From Neisseria perflava (GTDB lineage Bacteria > Pseudomonadota > Gammaproteobacteria > Burkholderiales > Neisseriaceae), in contig NZ_CP079818.1 in assembly GCF_019334725.1 (NCBI RefSeq), forward strand, positions 1,364,001 through 1,428,000: a stretch of 64,000 nucleotides of DNA, given 5' to 3'. A program made the position numbers and the translations under genes. The notes below the pieces were generated by a model. That model saw nothing but the letters and a program-made list of their open reading frames with translations. It searched no databases and was not told the origin of the DNA. Shown here piece after piece: positions 24,492 through 32,415 of the stretch (positions are counted from its first letter, which is position 1; the number at the start of each line of letters is the position of its first letter).

Positions 24492-24530
24492 GACGATTTT
24501 GTAAAGGCCTCAGCTCCGATTTATCTTACA

Positions 24531-25589
24531 TTAACTTTTCTTCCGGCGACGTTCACCAGGCAGCAGCATATCCGCCCATTTGATAATGTTGGCGACTTCT
24601 GCCGGATTGAGTTCGTAGAACTGGCCGCGTTTGAGGCGGTTTGGCAGACCGATGGGGCCGAAACCTACGCGGACGAGGCGGCTGACGGTCAGGCCTTGGC
24701 TTTCAAAAATACGGCGTACTTCGCGGTTGCGACCTTCTTTGATGACGACGTTGTACCATTTGTTTGCGCCTTCGCCGCCTTGTTCGTAGATGCGTTCGAC
24801 TTTTGCCAAACCGTCTTCGAGCATGACGCCTTCTTCGGTCAGGACGCGCATTTGTTCGGTGGTCAGCTCGCCCAATACGCGCACTGCGTATTCACGTTCG
24901 ACTTCAAAGCTAGGGTGGGCAAAGCGTTGAACCAGTTCGCCTGAAGTGGTCAGGATCAAAAGGCCGCTGGTATTGATGTCCAAACGGCCGATGGCCACCC
25001 AGCGGCTGCTGGCTGCTTGCGGCAGGCGGTCGAAAATGCTGACGCGGCCTTGTGGGTCATCGCGGGAAACGATTTCGCCTTCTTGTTTGTAGTAGAGGAT
25101 GATGCGTGGCAGGCGGTCTGCCCATTTGAGTTTGATGATGCTGCCTTTGACGGTAACGTGGTCCTCGGGCGTAACTTTTTCGCCCAGTTGGGCTACGCGG
25201 CCGTTGACCGTTACCCAGCCGTTGCTGATCCATTCTTCCATTTCGCGACGTGAGCCGACGCCGGAAGCGGCCAGGACTTTTTGCAGGCGCTCGGGTTCGA
25301 AGCGGGAAAGGTCGCTGCGGCGTTCTTTCAAATCGCGGGCGTGCTCCATGATTTTTTGGTTGGGATTGCGGACAACCAGTTTTTTGGCTTTGGCGGCTCG
25401 TTGTTTAGGCGCGGTATTTTGAGCTTTGGGGCCGTCTGAAACTTTTTGGCCGTAAGGTTTGCCTGATGTTTTGCGTTCGTCGTCTGGACGTTTTTTATTG
25501 GCAAAGGATTTGGCCGGTTTGGAAGGTTTTTTGGCGGTAGATGATACGCCGTCGCGCCATTGGCGTTTGCTGGAAGGCTGTTTGGACAT
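24531..25589 (-). CDS. rluB: 23S rRNA pseudouridine synthase, RsuA/RluB family
   Basis: 352 residues. Basic low-complexity N-terminus (residues 1-85, Lys/Arg/Ser rich), S4 RNA-binding domain (RLQKVLAASGVGSRREME), then the pseudouridine synthase core with catalytic Asp in IGRLDINTSGLLILT and the REYAVRVLG and NREVRRIFESQGL motifs. RluB modifies U2605 of 23S rRNA; RsuA (16S U516) and RluE/F are alternatives, but the length and basic extension favour RluB. Confidence 0.85.
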   Translation of the reverse strand: MSKQPSSKRQWRDGVSSTAKKPSKPAKSFANKKRPDDERKTSGKPYGQKVSDGPKAQNTAPKQRAAKAKKLVVRNPNQKIMEHARDLKERRSDLSRFEPERLQKVLAASGVGSRREMEEWISNGWVTVNGRVAQLGEKVTPEDHVTVKGSIIKLKWADRLPRIILYYKQEGEIVSRDDPQGRVSIFDRLPQAASSRWVAIGRLDINTSGLLILTTSGELVQRFAHPSFEVEREYAVRVLGELTTEQMRVLTEEGVMLEDGLAKVERIYEQGGEGANKWYNVVIKEGRNREVRRIFESQGLTVSRLVRVGFGPIGLPNRLKRGQFYELNPAEVANIIKWADMLLPGERRRKKS

Positions 25590-25658
25590 GATTTTTCCTA
25601 ACTCGCTTGAAAAAGCGGTTCTTCTGCGGCGGTTGCGGCAGGGGTTGGATTGGGGGAA

Positions 25659-25690
25659 AAGGCCGTCTGAAAATCAGATTCAGACGGCCT
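25659..25690. terminator. Inverted DUS pair between rluB and pdxH
   Basis: AAGGCCGTCTGAAAA and ATTCAGACGGCCT, loop of a few bases; terminator for pdxH on the reverse strand. Confidence 0.7.
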
Positions 25691-25748
25691 GCCGATGAAA
25701 GGCTGTATTGTAACTCAACCAGTAAATTTTTGTTTGAAAATCCGAAAA

Positions 25749-26381
25749 TTATGGTGAAAGGCGTTCGCGTATCCAGTTGCCGTCAACCAGGCGGTATTGG
25801 ATGCGGTCGTGCAGGCGGCTGGGACGGCCTTGCCAGAATTCGATACGGTCGGGAATAACGAGGTATCCGCCCCAATGCGGCGGGCGGGGAACATGCAGGG
25901 GATGTTTGACACCGACGGCCGCGGCTTTGGCCACCAAGACGGCTTTGCTGGAAATCACTTCGCTTTGCGCGCTTGCCCATGCGCCGATACGGCTGGTATA
26001 CGGGCGGCTTTCAAAATATTCGTCCGAAGCGGCGGCGTCGAGTTTTTCAATGCGTCCTTCAACACGCACTTGGCGTTCGAGTTCCGGCCAGAAAAAAGTC
26101 ATAGCGGCAAAGGGGTGCGCCGTATAGGAGCGGCCTTTGCGGCTGTGGTAATTGGTAAAGAAAACAAAGCCTTTTGGGTTGACTTCTTTTAGCAGTACCA
26201 TGCGGCTGTTGGGCCTGCCGTCTTCGCCCACGGCGGCAACGTTGACCGCTGTCGGCTCGTTGACTTCGGCGTGAATGGCTTCGTTCAGCCATTGCTCAAA
26301 TTGGACAATCGGGTCGGCGTGGCATTCGGCTTCCGACAGCTCGCGCTTGCTGTAATCTTCGCGGATATTGTGCAGATCCAT
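25749..26381 (-). CDS. pdxH: Pyridoxamine 5'-phosphate oxidase
   Basis: 210 residues from the ATG at 26381 with AAGGAGA upstream; an in-frame extension to 26477 overlaps the dut promoter and is not part of the family. FMN-binding split barrel: RMVLLKEVNPKGFVFFTNY, SRKGRSYTAHPFAAMTFFWP, VRVEGRIEKL, and the C-terminal FWQGRPSRLHDR and WIRERLSP. Oxidises PNP/PMP to pyridoxal 5'-phosphate. Divergent from dut. Confidence 0.95.
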   Translation of the reverse strand: MDLHNIREDYSKRELSEAECHADPIVQFEQWLNEAIHAEVNEPTAVNVAAVGEDGRPNSRMVLLKEVNPKGFVFFTNYHSRKGRSYTAHPFAAMTFFWPELERQVRVEGRIEKLDAAASDEYFESRPYTSRIGAWASAQSEVISSKAVLVAKAAAVGVKHPLHVPRPPHWGGYLVIPDRIEFWQGRPSRLHDRIQYRLVDGNWIRERLSP

Positions 26382-26491
26382 GATTTTCTCCTTAGGTCTG
26401 ACTGAATCATACTCCGTTTTTTCAGACGGCCTCAAGGGCATTTGTGTATAATCGTAGCCCTTTCCAATATAGAACAATACGGAGTCCTGTC

Positions 26492-26944
26492 ATGCAAACC
26501 GAAGTCGAACTGAAAATCTTAAATCCGAAAATGGCCGATTCCCTGCCTGCTTATGCAACGCCCGGTTCCGCCGGTTTGGACTTGCGTGCCTGCTTGGATG
26601 AAGCTGTTGTATTGCAGCCGGGCGATGTGTATCTCGTGCCGACCGGTTTGGCGGTGCATTTGGCCAACCCTGCTTACGCAGCCGTTTTGTTGCCGCGTTC
26701 TGGCTTGGGTCATAAACACGGTATTGTTTTGGGTAACTTGGTCGGTTTGATTGACTCGGATTATCAAGGCGAATTGAAGGTCTCTCTGTGGAACCGTGGT
26801 AAAGAAGCGTTTACCATCGAGCCGATGGAGCGCATCGCGCAAATGGTGATTGTGCCGGTTGTCCAAGCTGCGTTTAAGGTTGTGGACGAGTTTGCCGCCA
26901 GCGAGCGCGGTGAAGGCGGATTCGGCAGCACTGGCAAAGCCTGA
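26492..26944 (+). CDS. dut: dUTP diphosphatase
   Basis: 150 residues from ATG 26492 (GGAG upstream). Trimeric dUTPase motifs in order: PGSAGLDLRA (1), LPRSGLGHKHGI (2), GNLVGLIDSDYQGEL (3), ERIAQMVIVPV (4) and ERGEGGFGSTG (5). Removes dUTP and supplies dUMP for thymidylate synthesis. Confidence 0.97.
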   Translation: MQTEVELKILNPKMADSLPAYATPGSAGLDLRACLDEAVVLQPGDVYLVPTGLAVHLANPAYAAVLLPRSGLGHKHGIVLGNLVGLIDSDYQGELKVSLWNRGKEAFTIEPMERIAQMVIVPVVQAAFKVVDEFAASERGEGGFGSTGKA

Positions 26945-26950
26945 TGATTT

Positions 26951-27020
26951 AAAAGGCCGTCTGTAACAGGATAAATTGAAATATTCGATTTCGGTTTGCC
27001 GCTGTTCAGACGGCCTTTTT
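26951..27020 (+). terminator. dut terminator (degenerate DUS pair)
   Basis: AAAAGGCCGTCTG-T-AAC and TTCAGACGGCCTTTTT with a long loop containing a second inverted repeat (GAAATATTCGATTTC). The first DUS has a base change. Confidence 0.65.
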
Positions 27021-27130
27021 GTTGTGCCAACCTTTGCATAATTACACACAAGATTGCATTTTTATATCTTGCCTGCATGGCCGGCGCACCTAATAATACA
27101 GGCCGTCTGAAACCTTTACGGAGCGTTGTT

Positions 27131-27457
27131 ATGTCCCGCCCCTCACTTTTTCTGCCTTTGTTTTTGATTATCTTTGGTGCGATTTGGTTTTTACGTGCTA
27201 CGGATATTTTGCCTGCGACATCAACCATGATTGCCGGCGCATTAATTATTTTGGGCTTTGCCGTGTTGATTATGGACGGCATCAATAAACAGTCCATCGT
27301 TTCCGGTCCGATGCTGGTTTATATCGGTACAGCCATTTATCTGCACATGAGCTACTGGATTTACCTCTCGCCGTTATTGGCCATCGGCATGGTCGTGTTG
27401 GGTTGCCTGCTGTTGCTCTCGCGTAGCGATATGATTCCTGAAAAACACACAAAATAG
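27131..27457 (+). CDS. Small integral membrane protein, unknown
   Basis: 108 residues with four predicted membrane segments (about 5-22, 28-48, 58-78, 82-98) and a short charged tail (RSDMIPEKHTK). Resembles the small LiaF-N/DUF5668-type membrane modules by arrangement only. Start ATG at 27131 behind CGGAG. A single AG-DUS lies just upstream. No neighbour hints at function. Confidence 0.65.
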   Translation: MSRPSLFLPLFLIIFGAIWFLRATDILPATSTMIAGALIILGFAVLIMDGINKQSIVSGPMLVYIGTAIYLHMSYWIYLSPLLAIGMVVLGCLLLLSRSDMIPEKHTK

Positions 27458-27487
27458 AAAGATGAGAGATTTGGGTTTTGCCCTATA

Positions 27488-27537
27488 AAGGCCGTCTGAA
27501 CAATGGTATAATCCGCCGACTCAGACGGCCTTTTTTA
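27488..27537. promoter_or_regulatory. DUS hairpin with guaA -10 box in its loop
   Basis: AAGGCCGTCTGAA and complement TCAGACGGCCTTTTTT; the loop holds GGTATAAT (TATAAT 27507-27512). It can end the membrane-protein gene and start guaA, the same layout as before rlmB. Confidence 0.55.
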
Positions 27538-27605
27538 TTGTGGTTTAAATTTAAAATTTGCCCTTACGGCCGCACCGTTTTCTTACATTTTGCAAAGTTT
27601 CCGCC

Positions 27606-29171
27606 ATGACTCAAGACAAAATCCTTATTCTCGACTTCGGCTCGCAAGTTACCCAGCTGATCGCCCGCCGCGTGCGCGAAGCCCACGTTTACTGCGAACT
27701 GCATTCTTTCGATATGCCTTTGGAAGAAATCAAAGCCTTCAACCCGAAAGGCATCATCCTCTCTGGCGGCCCTAATTCCGTTTACGAATCCGACTATCAA
27801 GCCGATACCGGCATCTTTGATTTGGGCATTCCGGTTTTGGGCATCTGCTACGGCATGCAATTTATGGCGCACCACTTGGGCGGCGAAGTTAGCCCGGGCA
27901 ACCAACGCGAATTCGGTTATGCGCAAGTTAAAACCATCGACAGTGAGCTGACACGCGGCATTCAAGACGATACGCCCAACACGCTCGACGTATGGATGAG
28001 CCATGGCGATAAAGTTTCCAAACTGCCTACCGGCTTCTCTGTTATCGGCGACACCCCGTCTTGCCCAATTGCCATGATGGAAAACGCTGAGAAACAATTC
28101 TATGGCATCCAATTCCACCCTGAAGTGACCCACACCAAACAAGGTCGCGCGTTGTTAAACCGCTTTGTCTTGGATATTTGCGGCGCACAACCAAGCTGGA
28201 CCATGCCGAACTACATCGAAGAAGCCGTTGCCAAAATCCGCGAACAAGTCGGCAGCGACGAAGTGATTTTAGGTTTGTCCGGCGGCGTGGACTCTTCCGT
28301 AGCGGCCGCGCTGATTCATCGTGCCATCGGCGACCAACTGACCTGCGTGTTTGTTGACCACGGTCTGTTGCGTTTGAACGAAGGCAAAATGGTGATGGAC
28401 ATGTTTGCCCGCAACTTAGGAGTACGCGTGATTCACGTTGATGCCGAAGAGCAGTTTTTGGCGAAACTTGCCGGCGTGACCGATCCGGAGAAAAAACGCA
28501 AAATCATCGGTGCGGAATTTATCGAAGTATTTGACGCTGAAGAGAAAAAACTCACTAACGCCAAATGGTTGGCGCAAGGTACGATTTACCCTGACGTAAT
28601 CGAATCCGCAGGCGCGAAAACCAAAAAAGCCCATGCCATCAAATCCCACCACAATGTCGGCGGCCTGCCTGAAAACATGAAGCTCAAATTGCTTGAGCCG
28701 TTGCGCGACTTGTTCAAAGACGAAGTACGCGAATTGGGCGTCGCTTTGGGTCTGCCGCGTGAAATGGTGTACCGTCATCCGTTCCCGGGCCCAGGTTTGG
28801 GTGTGCGTATCTTGGGCGAAGTGAAAAAAGAATACGCCGACTTGCTCCGTCAAGCAGACGATATTTTCATTCAAGAATTGCGCAATACTACCGATGAAAA
28901 CGGCACATCTTGGTACGATCTGACCAGCCAAGCCTTTGCCGTATTCCTGCCTGTGAAATCCGTCGGCGTAATGGGCGACGGCCGTACTTACGATTATGTC
29001 GTAGCTTTGCGTGCCGTGATTACCAGCGACTTTATGACTGCCCACTGGGCTGAGCTGCCATACTCGCTGCTTGGTCGAGTGTCCAACCGCATCATCAACG
29101 AAGTCAAAGGCATCAACCGCGTGGTTTATGATGTCAGCGGCAAACCGCCTGCCACGATTGAATGGGAATAA
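27606..29171 (+). CDS. guaA: GMP synthase (glutamine-hydrolysing)
   Basis: 521 residues from ATG 27606 (MTQDKILILDFGSQ); an upstream in-frame extension to 27558 lacks a good start. Class I glutamine amidotransferase domain with GICYGMQ (nucleophile Cys) and the catalytic His/Glu in FHPEV, then the ATP-pyrophosphatase domain with P-loop LSGGVDSS, and the dimerisation domain ending VSGKPPATIEWE. Converts XMP to GMP. Confidence 0.97.
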   Translation: MTQDKILILDFGSQVTQLIARRVREAHVYCELHSFDMPLEEIKAFNPKGIILSGGPNSVYESDYQADTGIFDLGIPVLGICYGMQFMAHHLGGEVSPGNQREFGYAQVKTIDSELTRGIQDDTPNTLDVWMSHGDKVSKLPTGFSVIGDTPSCPIAMMENAEKQFYGIQFHPEVTHTKQGRALLNRFVLDICGAQPSWTMPNYIEEAVAKIREQVGSDEVILGLSGGVDSSVAAALIHRAIGDQLTCVFVDHGLLRLNEGKMVMDMFARNLGVRVIHVDAEEQFLAKLAGVTDPEKKRKIIGAEFIEVFDAEEKKLTNAKWLAQGTIYPDVIESAGAKTKKAHAIKSHHNVGGLPENMKLKLLEPLRDLFKDEVRELGVALGLPREMVYRHPFPGPGLGVRILGEVKKEYADLLRQADDIFIQELRNTTDENGTSWYDLTSQAFAVFLPVKSVGVMGDGRTYDYVVALRAVITSDFMTAHWAELPYSLLGRVSNRIINEVKGINRVVYDVSGKPPATIEWE

Positions 29172-29183
29172 TCCCTAAAAAAT

Positions 29184-29220
29184 AAAGGCCGTCTGAACAG
29201 ATATTGTTCAGACGGCCTTA
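29184..29220. terminator. Inverted DUS pair between guaA and gloB
   Basis: AAAGGCCGTCTGAACA and TGTTCAGACGGCCTTA; convergent genes on both sides. Confidence 0.8.
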
Positions 29221-29241
29221 TTCTTTAGGGAGTAAGCCCAA

Positions 29242-29991
29242 TTAAAATTGATTTTTTAATTCACGCAAGGCGGCGAAGACTTCGAGTTCGCTGTTTAATT
29301 TTCGTCCGCTCAATTCTTCGGCGCGTGCCTGAACTTGGGGCAGGTGTACGCGGAAAAATGGATTGACTTTGCGTTCGTGTGCCAGGCTGACGGGCAGTGT
29401 CGGCGTGTGTTCGGCTGCGGCCAAGGCCGTCTGAATGTCGGCATTGTCCGGCTCGATATGCTGGGCAAAGCGCAGATTGGAGGCGGTGTATTCGTGCGCC
29501 GGATAAAACAGCGTTTCTTCGGGCAGCTGGTTGAATCGGTGGAAGCTGTCGTAAAGCTGCTCGATTGTGCCGGTAAATACGCGGCCGCAACCAGCGGAGA
29601 ACAAGGTATCGCCGCAGAAAACGTGCAGGCCGTCTGAATTTTCCAGCAGATAGCTGATGTGGCGGTCGGTATGGCCGGGGGTTGCCCAAACGGTAACCAA
29701 GCCTTCGCCAAACGGGAACTGCGTACCTGCGGTGACGGTATGCGTCGCTACGTCGATGTCACTTTCGCCATAGATTGGGGATTCTAAAAAGCCGTGGAAC
29801 AGGCTTTTTGCGCCGCCGGTATGGTCGGGATGCGGATGGGTAATCCATGTTTGCGCCAGCATCAGGCGGTTGTGGACGAGGAATTTCAAAACGGGCGTGG
29901 CATCGGACGGATCGACGCAGGCAGCATGGTTGCCTTCTTGAATCATCCAGATGTAGTTGTCGTTTAGGGCTTGGATTGGCGTGATTTTCAT
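29242..29991 (-). CDS. gloB: Hydroxyacylglutathione hydrolase (glyoxalase II)
   Basis: 249 residues, metallo-beta-lactamase fold. Metal ligands in THPHPDHTGG (usual form THHHxDHxGG), TPGHTDRHISY, VFCGDTLFSAGCGR and YPAHEYT. The C-terminal substrate domain ends VFAALRELKNQF. Hydrolyses S-D-lactoylglutathione, the second step of methylglyoxal removal, fitting the gshA gene elsewhere in the window. DUS cores lie inside the gene. Confidence 0.92.
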   Translation of the reverse strand: MKITPIQALNDNYIWMIQEGNHAACVDPSDATPVLKFLVHNRLMLAQTWITHPHPDHTGGAKSLFHGFLESPIYGESDIDVATHTVTAGTQFPFGEGLVTVWATPGHTDRHISYLLENSDGLHVFCGDTLFSAGCGRVFTGTIEQLYDSFHRFNQLPEETLFYPAHEYTASNLRFAQHIEPDNADIQTALAAAEHTPTLPVSLAHERKVNPFFRVHLPQVQARAEELSGRKLNSELEVFAALRELKNQF

Positions 29992-30014
29992 ATGCTTTCT
30001 TCTGGTTTGGGGTT

Positions 30015-31100
30015 TCAGACGGCCTCTAAATAATCTTTGATATTAGGGCTTTGGCCGAATACGGCTTCATGGGCTTGCTGGATGCACAGTCGGTTGAACA
30101 GCAATCTTTGGGTTTGATCGCCGTCGATAATCCGCACTTGGCCTTGCAGTTTGGGCGCGTCGTGATGAAAGGTATTCTTAAACGCGTGCCAACGGTCGGT
30201 TTGCAGATGGACGACGGCAAACATATCGTGTGAAATATTAACGCCGACACTGAATAGCTTGGCCGAGGCTTGCAGGCAGAAACTGCTGTCGCCAAACAGG
30301 CACAGCCCCATGTTTTCCGGATAGCGGAACAATTCGATTTTCACGGCTTCGGGTGCGGCAAAGATGTTGCAAAACAGCCGTTCAAACAACGATGGCTGCG
30401 CCACGCCTTCGCTCAACATGCCGTAAAGCCCACCCAGCCAATCGACATAGCCGAGAAAAGTGAAACGGTAGTCCTGCATAATGGCTTCGATGCGCTTGGG
30501 ATCGCGTTTGCTGATCAAGCGGACAAATTCAAAACCGACTTCCGGCAGCCGCGCCCGAAGCGTTTGGTGCAGGCGGTGGGCAAACAGGTTTTTGTGGTTG
30601 TGCGGATTGCGCAGAATGCCGAGGAATTTCAGCCGCAATATCCGCCACAAGGCATCCGGTACTTTGACGGTATCGGCATTTGCCGTAGGTGTTTTCAGAC
30701 GGCCTGCAGGCAGGGTGCGCAGGTGGTTGCAGGCATCTTCGTAGCCGCTTTCATGACGGTTGAACCAGCTTTCCAGATTGTATTGGTTGGCGGAGTCTTC
30801 GACAAAGGTCAGCGTATAGAGGTTTTTCGCCGCCAAGTTGCCGATGATGTTGACGCTTATCGCTTCGCTGCGGTTTTGTTCTTTGCCACGGGCTTTTTCG
30901 CCAGTATGGAACATAGACAGCGGTAAGCGATAAACGTTTTGATTTTGCGGGCTGACCTGCGGATTATGCGAATGTTGCCGCTGCTCGGTTTGGGCGATGA
31001 AGTGGTGTTCCTTCGTCGGATTCGCGGTCAACAGGGCGTAAGGCTTTTCGCCGCATTCGGAAAATTCGCAATCGCTGAGGATAAAGGCTTGTCGAGTCAT
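30015..31100 (-). CDS. Conserved-looking hypothetical protein
   Basis: 361 residues, soluble, no signal peptide or membrane helix. The N-terminus has KEHHFIAQTEQRQHSHNP, a His-His-Phe-Ile opening loosely like that of DUF4238 proteins, and ends NIKDYLEAV. Middle part helical and rich in aromatic residues. Codon use and an internal DUS (near 30690) match neighbours, so it is a long-resident gene. I do not recognise the family. Single gene before gloB on the reverse strand. Confidence 0.7.
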   Translation of the reverse strand: MTRQAFILSDCEFSECGEKPYALLTANPTKEHHFIAQTEQRQHSHNPQVSPQNQNVYRLPLSMFHTGEKARGKEQNRSEAISVNIIGNLAAKNLYTLTFVEDSANQYNLESWFNRHESGYEDACNHLRTLPAGRLKTPTANADTVKVPDALWRILRLKFLGILRNPHNHKNLFAHRLHQTLRARLPEVGFEFVRLISKRDPKRIEAIMQDYRFTFLGYVDWLGGLYGMLSEGVAQPSLFERLFCNIFAAPEAVKIELFRYPENMGLCLFGDSSFCLQASAKLFSVGVNISHDMFAVVHLQTDRWHAFKNTFHHDAPKLQGQVRIIDGDQTQRLLFNRLCIQQAHEAVFGQSPNIKDYLEAV

Positions 31101-31231
31101 AATGTCGGGAAAGGCCGTCTGAATATGTCGATTATAGCTGATGGGGAGCTAAGGGGGATTATGATTATACGGAATGATGCTTTTGCTTGCAGAATACGCT
31201 AATAGAATGACGATGGTCGGTTTGGTCTTTA

Positions 31232-31308
31232 TATGCAAAAGGACGCAAAAAGGTCGTCTGAAAACAGGTATAGCGGATTTTGTGCCAACCCGTTTTCAGA
31301 TGACCTTA
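31232..31308. repeat. Left copy of ~75-bp direct repeat flanking the HNH gene
   Basis: ATGCAAAAGGACGCAAAAAG followed by a GTCGTCTGAA-type inverted pair (outer arms AGGTCGTCTGAAAAC and GTTTTCAGATGACCT). An imperfect copy lies at 32309-32382 in the same orientation. Also the probable terminator of the HNH gene. Confidence 0.7.
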
Positions 31309-31332
31309 AATCAACGGACTGTTCAACACTAT

Positions 31333-32118
31333 TTATTCTTCTTTTGGGAAAACATGGTTGCGGTGATACTCGAAATATTTTTCGCTTTCCGGTCGAATTT
31401 TTAATTTCATATCGGGAGAAATTCCCAACCGCTTTTGATTTTCCGAATCGATTGTCGGGCTGATTTTTATCGTACCGTCGGTATCAAACGTAATCAGTCC
31501 ATTATCGAATAATCTGTCGATATTGGGTGCGAGCATCAGACCATTGAAGCGACATAAACGCTCGTTATCATCGCACACGCTCCAAGGTTTAATATGGCTG
31601 GCGATGAGTAAAGGCTGGATATCTAGACCGGTCAGCGGACAGCTCGGATACAGTTCGAGTAGTTTTTGCCGGAATCTGCCTTGCCCTTGACGAGCTTTTA
31701 TTAAGGTTTCGATTTCGGTTCGCTTTTCTGGTTCAATTTCGGATGCTAATTGTTCTTTGAGTTTACTGAGATCTTGTTCCAAAGATTGGGTTGAGTTTAT
31801 TTGAAAATTTGTTGGTTTGTATAATTCAAATATTCCTCCTTTTTTCCACCATAAAAAGTCTTGGTGCATTGATTCGTGATAATGCTTCCTTGAGTTTGAA
31901 TTGACACTAAGTACATGCAAAGAAGCATGTGTATCATCATTATAGTCAGGAGTAATCTGCCATTGGTTTTTTAGTTCTTCAATCTGTTCATCTACATCTT
32001 TTACCTTAAATTGTGTTTTGCCCATATCATGCAGATGTAAGACGATTCTTTTTATAATTTCTATCGTTCCATCAATATGTTCCCCATTGATCCGTGCGGA
32101 ATATTTTGTTTTCGCCAT
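31333..32118 (-). CDS. HNH endonuclease (HNH_2 type)
   Basis: 261 residues. The C-terminal half is an HNH_2 nuclease: CPLTGLDIQPLLIASHIKPW (Cys, His), NGLMLAPNIDRLFDNGLI (Asn-Gly-Leu and His-equivalent region) and ITFDTDGTIKISP. The N-terminal 130 residues are charged and partly coiled, probably target recognition. Similar proteins act as restriction-like or modification-dependent nucleases. No methyltransferase or ATPase is adjacent. AT-richer than neighbours and enclosed by a direct repeat of mucosa-type DUS. Confidence 0.8.
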   Translation of the reverse strand: MAKTKYSARINGEHIDGTIEIIKRIVLHLHDMGKTQFKVKDVDEQIEELKNQWQITPDYNDDTHASLHVLSVNSNSRKHYHESMHQDFLWWKKGGIFELYKPTNFQINSTQSLEQDLSKLKEQLASEIEPEKRTEIETLIKARQGQGRFRQKLLELYPSCPLTGLDIQPLLIASHIKPWSVCDDNERLCRFNGLMLAPNIDRLFDNGLITFDTDGTIKISPTIDSENQKRLGISPDMKLKIRPESEKYFEYHRNHVFPKEE

Positions 32119-32184
32119 TAAGTCTTCCTATCAAAGTTAAGTTTTCTAATTTAATTATTTGGGGTAATGCATTGATTTTCCTAT

Positions 32185-32290
32185 GACCGTCATTCCCGCG
32201 TAGGCGGGAATCCAGAAGCTTGAATTTACAGTAGTCTTTGAGTATTTCTGAAATGCAGGGGGCTGGATTTCCACCTGCGCGGGAATGACG
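32185..32290. repeat. dRS3-flanked neisserial repeat
   Basis: Left dRS3 ATTCCCGCGTAGGCGGGAAT (32192-32211); right degenerate copy ATTTCCACCTGCGCGGGAAT (32267-32286). The pair encloses about 55 bp of RS-type spacer. Second such element in the window. Confidence 0.85.
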
Positions 32291-32308
32291 GCGGTTGGTT
32301 CGGTATTA

Positions 32309-32382
32309 TACGCAAAAGAACATATAAAGGTCGTCTGAAAACAGATATAGCAGAATGCGCTAAATCGTTTTCAGACGACCTT
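32309..32382. repeat. Right copy of ~75-bp direct repeat flanking the HNH gene
   Basis: TACGCAAAAGAACATATAAA, then AGGTCGTCTGAAAAC ... GTTTTCAGACGACCT. Partner of 31232-31308; also positioned as the purL terminator. Confidence 0.7.
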
Positions 32383-32415
32383 TCTCTTTAAAGCCGAATC
32401 AAATCAGCCTGCCGG

